NCBI RefSeq assembly: GCF_018881925.1
Contig: NZ_JACVPL010000006.1
Location: 62,001-126,000 of the forward strand
Origin: Polynucleobacter sp. Latsch14-2
GTDB lineage: Bacteria; Pseudomonadota; Gammaproteobacteria; Burkholderiales; Burkholderiaceae
Reading direction: 5' to 3'
DNA length: 64,000 bases
The position numbers were made by a program, and so were the translations under genes. Positions within the stretch are counted from its first letter, which is position 1; the number at the start of each line of letters is the position of its first letter. Shown in pieces: positions 1-8,155 of the stretch. The notes beneath the pieces were generated by a model, which was given only the letters and a program-made list of their open reading frames with translations, was not told where the DNA came from and ran no database searches.

Positions 1-287
1 CCAGCACAGAAATGATGCAAGAAACACCAAATCAAGCCCAGACAAATGAGTTTGACTAAAACATTGCCGGTGATCGCTTGAAAATTCTGATAACTCAATT
101 CTGAAGCAAGACTCTGGTCGAATATGTAGAGAATGAATGGCAATAACAAAAATAAAACTGCGCCACTAATGCGATGAAGGATGGAAACTTTTCCAGCCCA
201 AGGCAGACGATATTTAATAAGCTGGGCTAGACCAATGTTTCGGTAAACCGGCTTGCTACTCTTTAATTCCTGATTTTCATCAACCAT
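1..287 (-). CDS. sdhC: Succinate dehydrogenase cytochrome b556 subunit, partial
   Basis: This is the N-terminal 95 residues of the membrane anchor subunit that holds heme b and passes electrons from succinate dehydrogenase (complex II) to ubiquinone. The rest of the gene lies outside the window. The visible protein begins MVDENQELKSSKPVYRNIGL and contains the family motif SILHRISG just before the first membrane helix (residues about 42-55, LFLLLPFILYIF). A second helix begins near residue 77 and ends in HHFCAG, matching the conserved HH-x-x-x-G region of SdhC. The ATG at 285-287 is the only sensible start. The divergent GntR-mdh pair next door fits a TCA-cycle gene cluster. Sequence identity is clear; only the C-terminus is missing. 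Confidence 0.9.
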   Translation of the reverse strand, partial: MVDENQELKSSKPVYRNIGLAQLIKYRLPWAGKVSILHRISGAVLFLLLPFILYIFDQSLASELSYQNFQAITGNVLVKLICLGLIWCFLHHFCA

Positions 288-326
288 TTGTAATCTCTAT
301 CGTTAGGTGGAGGTTCTTTGGTGCAT

Positions 327-341
327 TGTTGTATCGCAACA
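327..341. promoter_or_regulatory. Inverted repeat upstream of sdhC
   Basis: TGTTG-TATCG-CAACA is a perfect 5-bp inverted repeat about 40-55 bases upstream of the sdhC start. Its core TTGTATCGCAA (329-339) differs by two bases from the palindrome TTGCATTGCAA in the phaP promoter (18096-18106), and both are followed by CATA. It is a candidate transcription-factor site; the factor is not known. Confidence 0.4.
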
Positions 342-420
342 TATTCTATTGGAAACCGTAGGGGTAGTGTGGATTTTTTGTACTTATAAGGGTCAAAATA
401 CTGGTTTTTCCCAATATAGA

Positions 421-1158
421 TCAATTCAATTTATTGACGTAACTCTGCTCTGAAGTGTTGTATCTGGCGCACCGAATTTCGACTGGTTTATTGCCATAAG
501 TGAAGGCAACTCGATCAACCAGTAAAAGCGCATGGCCAACCGGAAGCCCCAAGTGATTTGCCAAGTGTTGATCGGCATTAATGGCTTTTATCTGCTCTTC
601 TGCCCTGACCATATGGGTTGAATATTGGCTCTCATAAAATGCATACATTGGACCTGACCAGGCGTTCAGCTTATCAAGTGTTAGGTCATTAAATCTGGCC
701 GCCGAAAGCCAAATCTCTTCAAAAACAATGGGTTTACTCTGAAAGCTCTGAATTCTCTCAATACGAATGACGGGGTCACCTGCCTTTAATTTAAGCATTT
801 GAGCCAAGACGGGGGTTGATTTAAGCGTCTCACAAGCCAAAAAGTGACTGATCAAATGAAGTTTCTGGCTGGCATCGAGCTCAAGCCTCAAAAAGCGGTA
901 TTGCCAACCCTCTTCTTGGTATGTAGCCACAAAAGTGCCCTTGCCTTGCCTGCGTACCAACAGATTTTCAGCCGCCAACTCATCAATGGCCTTTCGAACA
1001 GTACCCTGACTCACAAGATAACGGGCTGCCAACTCCATTTCACTGGGGATTGGCATGCCAGGCAACCACTCTGAGGCTTGTAAACTAGCCAAAATCATTG
1101 CTTTAATTTGTTGGTATAGAGGGCTAAAAGAGGCTACTGGCAACGAAGGAATCGTCAA
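421..1158 (-). CDS. GntR-family (HutC/UTRA type) transcriptional regulator
   Basis: A 245-residue DNA-binding regulator with an N-terminal GntR winged helix-turn-helix (residues about 10-75, with SEMELAARYLVSQGTVRKAIDEL as the recognition region, then RRQGKGTFV) and a C-terminal UTRA effector-binding domain (about 95-240, including VIRIERIQSF and VFEEIWL). The start is TTG (1156-1158), supported by GGAG five bases upstream; no nearby ATG would keep the full domain. It lies between sdhC on the same strand and divergent mdh, so it probably controls TCA-cycle genes. The 18-base palindrome at 1205-1222 is the obvious candidate operator. The effector cannot be read from sequence. Family assignment is firm, targets are inferred. 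Confidence 0.87.
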   Translation of the reverse strand: MTIPSLPVASFSPLYQQIKAMILASLQASEWLPGMPIPSEMELAARYLVSQGTVRKAIDELAAENLLVRRQGKGTFVATYQEEGWQYRFLRLELDASQKLHLISHFLACETLKSTPVLAQMLKLKAGDPVIRIERIQSFQSKPIVFEEIWLSAARFNDLTLDKLNAWSGPMYAFYESQYSTHMVRAEEQIKAINADQHLANHLGLPVGHALLLVDRVAFTYGNKPVEIRCARYNTSEQSYVNKLN

Positions 1159-1204
1159 ATTAACTCCAAAGCTAGTTTCAATTGGATAAAATCAAGTTCA
1201 TCAC

Positions 1205-1222
1205 ATGTCTTATAGAAGACAT
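1205..1222. promoter_or_regulatory. Palindromic operator candidate between GntR gene and mdh
   Basis: ATGTCTT-ATAG-AAGACAT is a perfect 7-bp inverted repeat with a 4-base centre, about 47 bases upstream of the GntR gene and about 88 bases upstream of mdh. Its size and symmetry suit a dimeric GntR-family repressor, so autoregulation and control of mdh are plausible. A CTTATAAG core also occurs at 383-390 upstream of sdhC. Confidence 0.55.
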
Positions 1223-1309
1223 AATTCACAGTGTAAATGGAAAAGCCATCCACTTGAATGGATAATAGAAAAGTTTTCATTAATCAACCTCACTCTGGAG
1301 TTATTAGTA

Positions 1310-2299
1310 ATGGCAAAAGCCCCAATGCGTGTCGCCGTCACAGGCGCAGCCGGTCAAATCGGATATTCCCTCTTGTTCCGCATCGCCAATGGCGATCTCT
1401 TGGGCAAAGATCAGCCCGTGATTCTTCAATTGCTAGAAATTCCCGATGAGAAGGCCCAAAAAGCATTAGCTGGCGTAATGATGGAGCTAGAAGATTGCGC
1501 TTTCCCACTTTTGGCCGGCATGAGTGCGCACTCTGATCCGATGACCGCGTTTAAAGACATTGATGTTGCCCTATTGGTAGGCGCACGTCCAAGAGGACCA
1601 GGCATGGAGCGCAAAGATTTACTCTCTGCCAATGCCCAGATCTTTACTGCCCAAGGTAAAGCCTTGAATGCTGTAGCTAAACGGACTGTAAAAGTATTGG
1701 TGGTTGGTAATCCTGCGAATACCAATGCTTACATCGCTATGAAATCAGCACCAGATTTACCGGCAAAGAATTTCACAGCTATGTTGCGCCTCGATCACAA
1801 TCGCGCGCTTTCACAATTAGCTAACAAGCTAAATAAACCGGTTGCTGATATTGAGAAGCTAGTTGTTTGGGGTAACCATAGCCCAACCATGTACCCTGAC
1901 TATCGCTTTGCAACTATCGAAGGCAAGTCAGTAAAGGACAGCATCAATGACGCCGCTTGGAATAAAGATACATTTATTCCAACCGTTGGCAAGCGTGGTG
2001 CAGCCATCATCGAAGCGCGTGGCCTATCTTCAGCTGCCTCTGCAGCGAACGCGGCGATCGACCACATTCGCGACTGGGTTCTAGGCACTAACGGCAAATG
2101 GGTAACCATGGGAATACCTTCTAAAGGTGAGTATGGCATTCCAGCTGAGGTGATTTATGGCTATCCAGTGGTTTGCGAAAATGGCGAATACAAAATGATT
2201 GAGGGCTTGGAAATTGATGAGTTCTCGCGCGAGCGCATGAATCACACCCTAAATGAGTTACTTGAAGAGCAAGCCGGGGTTAAACATCTACTCTCCTAA
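1310..2299 (+). CDS. mdh: Malate dehydrogenase
   Basis: Oxidises malate to oxaloacetate with NAD in the TCA cycle (cytoplasm). The 329-residue protein has the Rossmann motif [12 protein letters not shown] (about residues 10-21), the substrate-binding loop [14 protein letters not shown] with conserved arginines, [21 protein letters not shown] and the catalytic His in [14 protein letters not shown]. Length and motifs match the cytosolic-type MDH of betaproteobacteria. The ATG at 1310 is chosen over an in-frame ATG at 1205: it sits nine bases after GGAG, the protein begins exactly where the family begins, and 1205 lies in the candidate operator. It is divergent from the GntR regulator, and a small exported-protein gene follows 16 bases later, probably co-transcribed. 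Confidence 0.96.
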   Translation: MAKAPMRVAVTGAAGQIGYSLLFRIANGDLLGKDQPVILQLLEIPDEKAQKALAGVMMELEDCAFPLLAGMSAHSDPMTAFKDIDVALLVGARPRGPGMERKDLLSANAQIFTAQGKALNAVAKRTVKVLVVGNPANTNAYIAMKSAPDLPAKNFTAMLRLDHNRALSQLANKLNKPVADIEKLVVWGNHSPTMYPDYRFATIEGKSVKDSINDAAWNKDTFIPTVGKRGAAIIEARGLSSAASAANAAIDHIRDWVLGTNGKWVTMGIPSKGEYGIPAEVIYGYPVVCENGEYKMIEGLEIDEFSRERMNHTLNELLEEQAGVKHLLS

Positions 2300-2315
2300 T
2301 AAAGGGCTTTTAATC

Positions 2316-2681
2316 ATGAAGCGCGTACTCATTTCTATCGGTCTATTATTTTCATGCCTAGGCAATCTCTATGCCGCCGAGGAAGTCTCTAGTTGGAGCT
2401 GTCAAGATAATCGGCAGTTCAAGACTTCTGGTACAGCAGAAAAAATTCAGCTTGTCTGGGAATCTAAAACTTACGAAATGAAGCGCGAAAATTCATTGCC
2501 TGGAAGCTTGCGCTACAAGAATCAATCAACTGGGCATGATCTTGTAGTCTTGCAAAATAAAGCAATGCTCTTCAACATTAGGACCGGCACACGTCTGGCA
2601 GACTTCTGTCAAACCGCAGAAATGAAGACAGGCAAAATTCCGCATTTGTTCGCAGAAGCGGAGCCTTTTGTGCAGCAGTGA
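2316..2681 (+). CDS. Small exported protein of unknown function
   Basis: A 121-residue protein starting MKRVLISIGLLFSCLGNLYA, a clear Sec signal peptide with likely cleavage after AYA (about residue 20). The mature part is about 100 residues with two Cys (SWSCQDNRQF near the N-terminus and ADFCQTAEM near the C-terminus), which could form a disulphide in the periplasm. I do not recognise a named domain. The ATG at 2316 is chosen because it begins the signal peptide; upstream in-frame codons overlap the end of mdh. It directly follows mdh and ends at a strong terminator (2697-2731), so it is probably the last gene of an mdh transcript. Confidence 0.72.
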   Translation: MKRVLISIGLLFSCLGNLYAAEEVSSWSCQDNRQFKTSGTAEKIQLVWESKTYEMKRENSLPGSLRYKNQSTGHDLVVLQNKAMLFNIRTGTRLADFCQTAEMKTGKIPHLFAEAEPFVQQ

Positions 2682-2696
2682 GTGCAGTATCTGCAT

Positions 2697-2731
2697 AAAA
2701 AAGCCGAGAATTCTCGGCTTTTTTATTTTTT
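2697..2731 (+). terminator. Rho-independent terminator after mdh operon
   Basis: A perfect 28-base palindrome (2697-2724; arms AAAAAAGCCGAGAA and TTCTCGGCTTTTTT) runs on into a T-rich tract. The symmetric A and T tracts let it serve both strands, ending the mdh transcript and the opposing DUF2863 transcript. Confidence 0.9.
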
Positions 2732-2758
2732 AAGATTTCCCAAGTGGGCGAAGAGTCA

Positions 2759-3970
2759 TTAATGAAATAAAGGTTGCTGAGTTGGCGCATCGTCAGGCAA
2801 CTCCGCATGGACTGCCTCGCCAGAGCGATCTGGGAATAAAGGCGCGCCGCAGTCATCACAGAGCTCAGGATCAAACAACATTGCATGCCGGAAAACATCT
2901 TCAACCCCGGCCTCATGTAAAGCATCGCAAATTCTTTTGATGGGACTCTCATCATCCGATACGTCGTTGAGCGCATCATTTGCAACACTCTCGCGATCGT
3001 ACAGAGGCCAAATGACACCATAAATAATTTCGGATGAACCTTTTACGCTAAAAGAAATCCGATATTCATCGGCCTGTTCTTCGCCAAAGGCACCAACTAC
3101 GCAAGATAGTCCAGCAGGCATGATGCCCAATGTACTTTCTAAATAATTGACTCCAGCACGAATACTCAATGGTCGAACATGTTTATCGGCTAGACGGCAA
3201 TTTGTGAAATAAGCCTCAGGCAATAGCAATTCAAACTCACATCCGGGCAGCAAGGATCCTACGGGTTCCTTCATAGAGTTTTGCCAACCAATGAGACTGA
3301 CGCCACGCTCCTGCCTTATAGGGGGCTCCGCTTGCCAACGAAATAACGGTGAGCCAGTCGGGGCGGCAATCGCCGCAATAATAAAACGCGGGTCAGCCAA
3401 TACCGCAATCGTCTCAGTCATATCACGCAACTCCAACTTAACTTCACCGCCAGCAACTGCAGCATTAGCCAAAGTCTCAGTCAATACGCGGGTTTGGGTG
3501 TGTGAATGGGGCATTTGATCGATGCTGTAAAGCCAAGGAATAATTGCCAAACGGCTATCTGTAGAAGCTATCGAAGTCTGCAATGCAAGCGCTGTTGACT
3601 CAATTAATTGTACCGGTAATGGACCCGATGGAATTTGATAGCGAGTATGGGCAACAATAGGCATGGCGAGCAACAAGACATCCCATTGCCGCCCGTCAAT
3701 CTCGACCGTTAGCGATTCAGCCAAGGTTTCTGCGATGTCAGCAAGAACCTCGAATGCCACTGTATTAATACGAAAGGTCTGGTCAAGCGCAGCATCAATC
3801 ACATTTTGGTTTTGACTCTTTAGCAATCGCAATAATCTTGCGCTTAAACGCCCTTCCCAGAAACGATCTTCGATCTGACTCCCGGAGGCAGCAAGGGAAA
3901 TGGCATCAGCTACTAAACGCTCGACTTCCGGGGAGCTTCTTTGCGAAGACTTTGTACGATGAATAGCCAT
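2759..3970 (-). CDS. DUF2863 family protein
   Basis: A 403-residue cytoplasmic protein that I match to DUF2863, a family found mainly in betaproteobacteria with no assigned function. It has no signal peptide or membrane segment. The N-terminus is basic and Ser-rich (MAIHRTKSSQRSS). The middle region has the repeated motif of the family (QWDVLLLAMPIVAHTRYQIPSG). Near the C-terminus is a CDDCGAPLFPD segment (residues about 371-381), a two-Cys half of a zinc-knuckle-like motif; a second Cys pair is not obvious. It sits two bases downstream of yaaA on the same strand, so the two are probably one transcript. The family call is from memory of the sequence pattern; function is unknown. Confidence 0.75.
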   Translation of the reverse strand: MAIHRTKSSQRSSPEVERLVADAISLAASGSQIEDRFWEGRLSARLLRLLKSQNQNVIDAALDQTFRINTVAFEVLADIAETLAESLTVEIDGRQWDVLLLAMPIVAHTRYQIPSGPLPVQLIESTALALQTSIASTDSRLAIIPWLYSIDQMPHSHTQTRVLTETLANAAVAGGEVKLELRDMTETIAVLADPRFIIAAIAAPTGSPLFRWQAEPPIRQERGVSLIGWQNSMKEPVGSLLPGCEFELLLPEAYFTNCRLADKHVRPLSIRAGVNYLESTLGIMPAGLSCVVGAFGEEQADEYRISFSVKGSSEIIYGVIWPLYDRESVANDALNDVSDDESPIKRICDALHEAGVEDVFRHAMLFDPELCDDCGAPLFPDRSGEAVHAELPDDAPTQQPLFH

Positions 3971-3972
3971 AA

Positions 3973-4749
3973 CTATTTCTTCTCCGCTCGACGAAAAACG
4001 GGTTTACCAGGTTTTGAATCTGCAGCGAAGTATTTATAGCCGTCCAGATTAAATCCCTTTAAATCAGCAGGATCGCTTATGCGATTATCAACAACATAAC
4101 GAGCCATCAGACCACGTGCACGCTTGGCATAAAAAGAAATAATTTTGTATTTACCGTCCTTGGCATCCTGAAACACAGGAGAAATCACATCACAATCCAA
4201 ATTTTTAGGCTGCAGAACTTTAAAATACTCCTCTGAAGCAAGATTGAGCAATACAGGGTGCTTTTGCCCATCTAGAATCTTCTGCAGGGACTTGGTCACC
4301 AAATCCCCCCAAAATGCATACAAATCTTTACCATTCGTATTTTTAAAGGATGTACCCATTTCCAGGCGATATGGCTGCATTAAGTCTAGGGGTCGCAAAG
4401 CACCATAGAGACCTGACAATATTCGAATATGGTCCTGGGCAAACTCAAGAGCCTTTGGAGTGAGCGTTTTTACATCGAAGCCATCGTAGACATCACCGTC
4501 AAAGGCAAAAATCGCGGGTTTACTGTTCTCCGGGGTGAATTTTTTAGACCAGTCCCGATAACGCCCAACATTTAAGGCTGCAAGCTGGTCCGAAAGGCCC
4601 ATTAGATTAGCCACTTCCTGAGGTGACAACTTCTTCAGTTCGGCAATCAACTTAGCGGATTCTGAGACAAAATCCGGCATGGTACTGGACTTTACCTTGA
4701 CAGGCGTTTTGTAGTCGAGAGATTTAGCGGGAGAAAGTACGATCAGCAT
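3973..4749 (-). CDS. yaaA: Peroxide stress protein YaaA (UPF0246)
   Basis: A 258-residue member of the YaaA family, which in E. coli is induced by OxyR, lowers free iron during peroxide stress and binds DNA. Family hallmarks are visible: the start [16 protein letters not shown], the GDVYDGF segment (about residues 84-90), the [23 protein letters not shown] block (about 109-131), NLASEEYFK and [12 protein letters not shown] near the C-terminus. Length is normal. The ATG at 4747-4749 gives the canonical N-terminus. It precedes DUF2863 in the same direction with a 2-base gap. No OxyR site was identified in the short upstream region shared with the divergent aminotransferase. Confidence 0.93.
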   Translation of the reverse strand: MLIVLSPAKSLDYKTPVKVKSSTMPDFVSESAKLIAELKKLSPQEVANLMGLSDQLAALNVGRYRDWSKKFTPENSKPAIFAFDGDVYDGFDVKTLTPKALEFAQDHIRILSGLYGALRPLDLMQPYRLEMGTSFKNTNGKDLYAFWGDLVTKSLQKILDGQKHPVLLNLASEEYFKVLQPKNLDCDVISPVFQDAKDGKYKIISFYAKRARGLMARYVVDNRISDPADLKGFNLDGYKYFAADSKPGKPVFRRAEKK

Positions 4750-4817
4750 GGCACAATTTAGAAATGTATTGCTCCCATTCTAGCGATTCCTTAACCTAAT
4801 TGCCGCAAACCCGCTTA

Positions 4818-6020
4818 ATGACTCAAATACCTTCAGTAAGCCCCACTTTTCCAAGCCGATTGCCCAAGGTAGGTACCACTATATTCACGGTAATGTCCGC
4901 ATTAGCATCCGAACATAAGGCAATTAACTTGGGGCAAGGATTTCCAGATTTCCCATGTGATCGCGCTTTGATTGAGCATGTAAACCAAGCAATGTTGAAT
5001 GGCCGTAATCAGTACCCCCAGATGATTGGCATTCCAGAATTACGGCACGGGATTCAGGAGAAGATAAAAAGCTTATATGGTCATAAATACGAACTTGACT
5101 CAGAGATCACTATTACAGCAGGTGGTACGCAAGGTATTTTGACCGCTGTACTTTGCTGCGTCTCGCCCGGAGATGAAGTGGTCATCATTGAACCTGCTTA
5201 CGATTCTTACAGACCAGCTATTGATCTGGCAGGCGGAAAAGCCATAGCAGTTTCCTTAGCAACGATCCGTGACGAACATAACCAAGTGAGCTCCTATGAA
5301 ATTCCATGGGATCAATTAGAAAAAGTGATCAACCCAAAAACACGTTTGATCATGATCAATACACCACACAACCCCACCGGAATGGTTTGGCAAAGATCGG
5401 ATTTGGATAAGTTGGCTAGCTTGGTCAAAAACACGAATGCGTTAATTCTCAGCGATGAAGTTTATGAGCACATGGTCTATGACGGCGCCCAACACGAAAG
5501 CATAGCTAGACATCCGGAGCTTGTTAATAGAAGCTTTCTGGTTTCTAGTTTTGGTAAAACTTATCACGTCACAGGCTGGAAAGTCGGTTACGTTGCCGCG
5601 CCAGCAGCCTTAACGAGAGAATTTCGTAAGGTGCATCAGTTCAATGTATTTACAGTGAATACGCCCATGCAGTTTGGTCTGGCAAAGTATTTGGAAGAAG
5701 CAGAACACTACCTCAGCCTCCCCCAGTTTTATCAATCCAAGAGAGATTTTTTTAGGGCTGGCCTAAAAGAGACTGGTTTCAAGCTTCTCCCAGTACCAGG
5801 AACATATTTTCAATGTGTTGATTACAGCAAGATTCAATCGCCCCAAAGTAAATTAAACGAAGCTGATTTTTGCGCATGGCTGACAACAGAAATTGGTGTT
5901 GCAGCCATTCCTGTCTCTGCTTTTTACGAAACCCCCATTGAGTCAGGAGTGGTTCGCTTTTGCTTTGCCAAACAGGAACATACCTTGACCGACGCTTTAC
6001 ACCGACTAAAGAACCTTTAG
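4818..6020 (+). CDS. Methionine-type class I/II aminotransferase (YbdL/MtnE-like)
   Basis: A 400-residue PLP-dependent fold-type I aminotransferase. Motifs are in order: INLGQGFPDF near residue 37 (typical of the YbdL/kynurenine aminotransferase branch), TAGGTQGI, NTPHNPTGMVW, SDEVYEHMVYDG and the PLP lysine in SSFGKTYHVTGWKVGY (Lys about 247). This branch usually prefers methionine or aromatic amino acids with 2-oxo acids as acceptors and takes part in methionine salvage; exact specificity is inferred. I chose the ATG at 4818. A TTG at 4800 in the same frame adds six residues and cannot be excluded, since neither has a clear ribosome site. It opens a + strand run followed 12 bases later by a GST gene. 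Confidence 0.85.
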   Translation: MTQIPSVSPTFPSRLPKVGTTIFTVMSALASEHKAINLGQGFPDFPCDRALIEHVNQAMLNGRNQYPQMIGIPELRHGIQEKIKSLYGHKYELDSEITITAGGTQGILTAVLCCVSPGDEVVIIEPAYDSYRPAIDLAGGKAIAVSLATIRDEHNQVSSYEIPWDQLEKVINPKTRLIMINTPHNPTGMVWQRSDLDKLASLVKNTNALILSDEVYEHMVYDGAQHESIARHPELVNRSFLVSSFGKTYHVTGWKVGYVAAPAALTREFRKVHQFNVFTVNTPMQFGLAKYLEEAEHYLSLPQFYQSKRDFFRAGLKETGFKLLPVPGTYFQCVDYSKIQSPQSKLNEADFCAWLTTEIGVAAIPVSAFYETPIESGVVRFCFAKQEHTLTDALHRLKNL

Positions 6021-6032
6021 AAAGATATCAGC

Positions 6033-6767
6033 ATGACTACCAACAAACCCAAAAAAGATCTTATTGATGTATATAGCTGGCCCACACCAAATGGCCACAA
6101 GGTTCACATCATGATGGAAGAATGTGGTTATCGTCTCGGTCGTGACTGGATTGCTCATGCAGTCAATATCGGCGCTGGCGACCAGTTCAAGCCTGATTTT
6201 CTAAAGATGAGTCCAAATAATAAAATTCCAGCAATCATGGACCCCAATGGTCCGGATGGTAAACCTATCAGCATATTTGAGTCTGGTGCCATCTTGCTGT
6301 ACTTAGCAGGCAAAACAGGAAAATTTCTGCCACAAACAACTCGTGCAAAATATGAAGTGCTGCAATGGCTAATGTTCCAAATGGGAGGATTAGGCCCCAT
6401 GCTTGGGCAAAACCATCATTTCAGAACTTATGCACCTGAGAAAATTGAATACGCAGTAAATCGCTATACCAATGAAGCAAAGCGTTTATATGGGGTACTT
6501 GATACGCAATTAAAAGATAATCCCTACATAGCGGGTAAACAATATTCCATCGCTGATATTGCGATCTATCCCTGGACAAGAAATTGGAAAAATCAAGGGG
6601 TCGACATCAATGAATATCCGCATTTCAAACAATGGTTTGAAAAGGTTGGTGAACGTCCAGCAGTAAAGCGTGGCGTTGAAATATTAACCGCATTACGAAA
6701 GCCCTTGCATGACGATAAAGCAAGAGAGCAGTTATTTGGCTCAACTCAGTACCAAAAAAGGAAATAG
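6033..6767 (+). CDS. Glutathione S-transferase, Nu class (YfcG/YghU-like)
   Basis: A 244-residue cytoplasmic protein with an N-terminal thioredoxin-fold domain (about 10-100) and a helical C-terminal domain. The N-terminal motif YSWPTPNGHKVHIMMEE is the Nu-class signature: the catalytic Tyr/Ser is replaced by a TPNGHK turn that, in E. coli YfcG and YghU, binds glutathione or GSSG and gives disulphide-bond reductase activity. NKIPAIMDPNG and IFESGAILLYLAGK are the glutathione gamma-glutamyl-binding segment. IADIAIYPW in the C-terminal half is the conserved GST N-capping region. It starts 12 bases after the aminotransferase and is followed by the hydroxybutyryl-CoA dehydrogenase with no gap, suggesting one operon. 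Confidence 0.9.
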   Translation: MTTNKPKKDLIDVYSWPTPNGHKVHIMMEECGYRLGRDWIAHAVNIGAGDQFKPDFLKMSPNNKIPAIMDPNGPDGKPISIFESGAILLYLAGKTGKFLPQTTRAKYEVLQWLMFQMGGLGPMLGQNHHFRTYAPEKIEYAVNRYTNEAKRLYGVLDTQLKDNPYIAGKQYSIADIAIYPWTRNWKNQGVDINEYPHFKQWFEKVGERPAVKRGVEILTALRKPLHDDKAREQLFGSTQYQKRK

Positions 6768-6768
6768 C

Positions 6769-7623
6769 ATGACTATTCAATCAGTGGGGGTCATTGGCGC
6801 AGGAACAATGGGTAATGGCATCGCACAAGTTTGCGCTGTAGCTGGTCTTGATGTCGTCATGGTGGATGTCAATGATGCTGCGCTTGAGCGGGGCTTATCT
6901 CAGATTAGCAAAAGCCTAGATCGACTAGTTAAGAAAGAAACCTTGAGTCTTGAAGGTAAAAATGCGGCGCTTAACAGGATAAAAACGAGCACCTCATATG
7001 CGGATTTTAAAATCCTACACCTTGTGATTGAGGCGGCAACTGAAAATCAAGCCATTAAAGAAAAGATCTTGAAACAAGTTGATGAAATTGTTAGCAAAGA
7101 CACAATCATTGCTACCAATACCTCCTCCCTATCCATTACCAAGCTTGCCGCTCTAGATTCAAATCCTGGACGCTTTATCGGCATGCACTTTTTTAACCCG
7201 CCACCATTGATGGCTTTGGTTGAGGTGATAAGAGGCTTACAAACTAGTGATGCGACCCATGCCGCCATTATTGAGATGGCTAAACGCATTGGCAAGGAAC
7301 CTATCACCGTTAAAAATTCACCGGGATTTGTAGTGAACCGCATTCTGCTGCCGATGATCAATGAGGCCTTTTTTGTATTGCATGAAGGTTTAGCCAGCCC
7401 AGAAGATATTGATGCCGGGATGAAGCTAGGCTGCAATCAACCTATTGGCCCACTGGCTCTAGCCGATCTCATTGGCTTAGATACCTGCTTAGCGGTGATG
7501 GAGGTCTATTTTGAAAACTTCAGTGACTCCAAATATCGGCCATGCCCACTGCTTCGCGAAATGGTAGCTGCCGGCTATTTAGGCCGCAAGACTGGGCGCG
7601 GCGTGTATGACTACGATCAATAA
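6769..7623 (+). CDS. 3-Hydroxybutyryl-CoA dehydrogenase
   Basis: A 284-residue single-domain NAD(P)-dependent 3-hydroxyacyl-CoA dehydrogenase that interconverts 3-hydroxybutyryl-CoA and acetoacetyl-CoA. The Rossmann motif VGVIGAGTMGNGIAQV starts at residue 6. The catalytic His is in GMHFFNPPPLMALVEVI, and PGFVVNRILLPMINEAFFVL and GCNQPIGPLALADLIGLD are conserved C-terminal dimerisation elements. The ATG at 6769 follows AAGGAA with good spacing and lies one base after the GST stop; a longer in-frame ORF starting inside the GST gene is not credible. It probably supports butyrate/PHB-type metabolism, consistent with the phasin gene in this window. FadB-like fusion is absent here, unlike the gene at 56675. 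Confidence 0.94.
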   Translation: MTIQSVGVIGAGTMGNGIAQVCAVAGLDVVMVDVNDAALERGLSQISKSLDRLVKKETLSLEGKNAALNRIKTSTSYADFKILHLVIEAATENQAIKEKILKQVDEIVSKDTIIATNTSSLSITKLAALDSNPGRFIGMHFFNPPPLMALVEVIRGLQTSDATHAAIIEMAKRIGKEPITVKNSPGFVVNRILLPMINEAFFVLHEGLASPEDIDAGMKLGCNQPIGPLALADLIGLDTCLAVMEVYFENFSDSKYRPCPLLREMVAAGYLGRKTGRGVYDYDQ

Positions 7624-7662
7624 TCTTTTATCCAACCCTTACTCAGAAAATACTAACTTCTT

Positions 7663-8142
7663 GTGAATCATTTATCGCCACTCATCCGCAAACTATCCTA
7701 CGCTGGACTCATACCTTTTATTGCATTGGCACTTATGGTGCAACTAGCGCCAACACCCATTAATTATCTGAGCGCTGAGTCACTCGCAGGCTACGGCGCC
7801 ATCATCACATCGTTTATGGGGGCTATACATTGGGGCGCCAATCTACACACATTAGGAAACTCCCTCAGCGAAGACCGCTGGCTTGATAGAAATGCTTGGA
7901 TTTGGGGTGTAATCCCAGCGATTATTTCCTGGATTGCATTGCATATTTATATTCCCGTTGGGCTGCTAATTCTTGCAGCAACTTTGCTTATTCAACGCAA
8001 TATTGATCAAAATACATATTCATACTATTTTAATAACGAGGAAGCGCGTGTTGAATTCATGACAATACGCAAGCATCTCACTATGGTTGCTGTTATTTGC
8101 CTAATTTGGGCTGCTATCGTCATCCTTTTTATACAGACGTAA
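7663..8142 (+). CDS. DUF3429 family integral membrane protein
   Basis: A 159-residue protein with about four to five hydrophobic segments (LIPFIALALMVQLA; SLAGYGAIITSFMGAIHWGANL; WIWGVIPAIISWIALHIYIPVGLLILAATLLI; MVAVICLIWAAIVILFI). The GAIHWG element in the second helix is characteristic of DUF3429, an inner-membrane family of unknown function. The start is GTG (7663), with no ATG nearby that preserves the N-terminus. It lies between the hydroxybutyryl-CoA dehydrogenase and rarA in the same direction. No function is proposed. Confidence 0.72.
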   Translation: MNHLSPLIRKLSYAGLIPFIALALMVQLAPTPINYLSAESLAGYGAIITSFMGAIHWGANLHTLGNSLSEDRWLDRNAWIWGVIPAIISWIALHIYIPVGLLILAATLLIQRNIDQNTYSYYFNNEEARVEFMTIRKHLTMVAVICLIWAAIVILFIQT

Positions 8143-8155
8143 GCCTCTACTCGCG

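Noticed and set aside
1205-1309. Longer mdh start at 1205
   Set aside because: Extra 35 residues have no counterpart in malate dehydrogenases, there is a proper ribosome site before 1310, and 1205 lies in the candidate operator.
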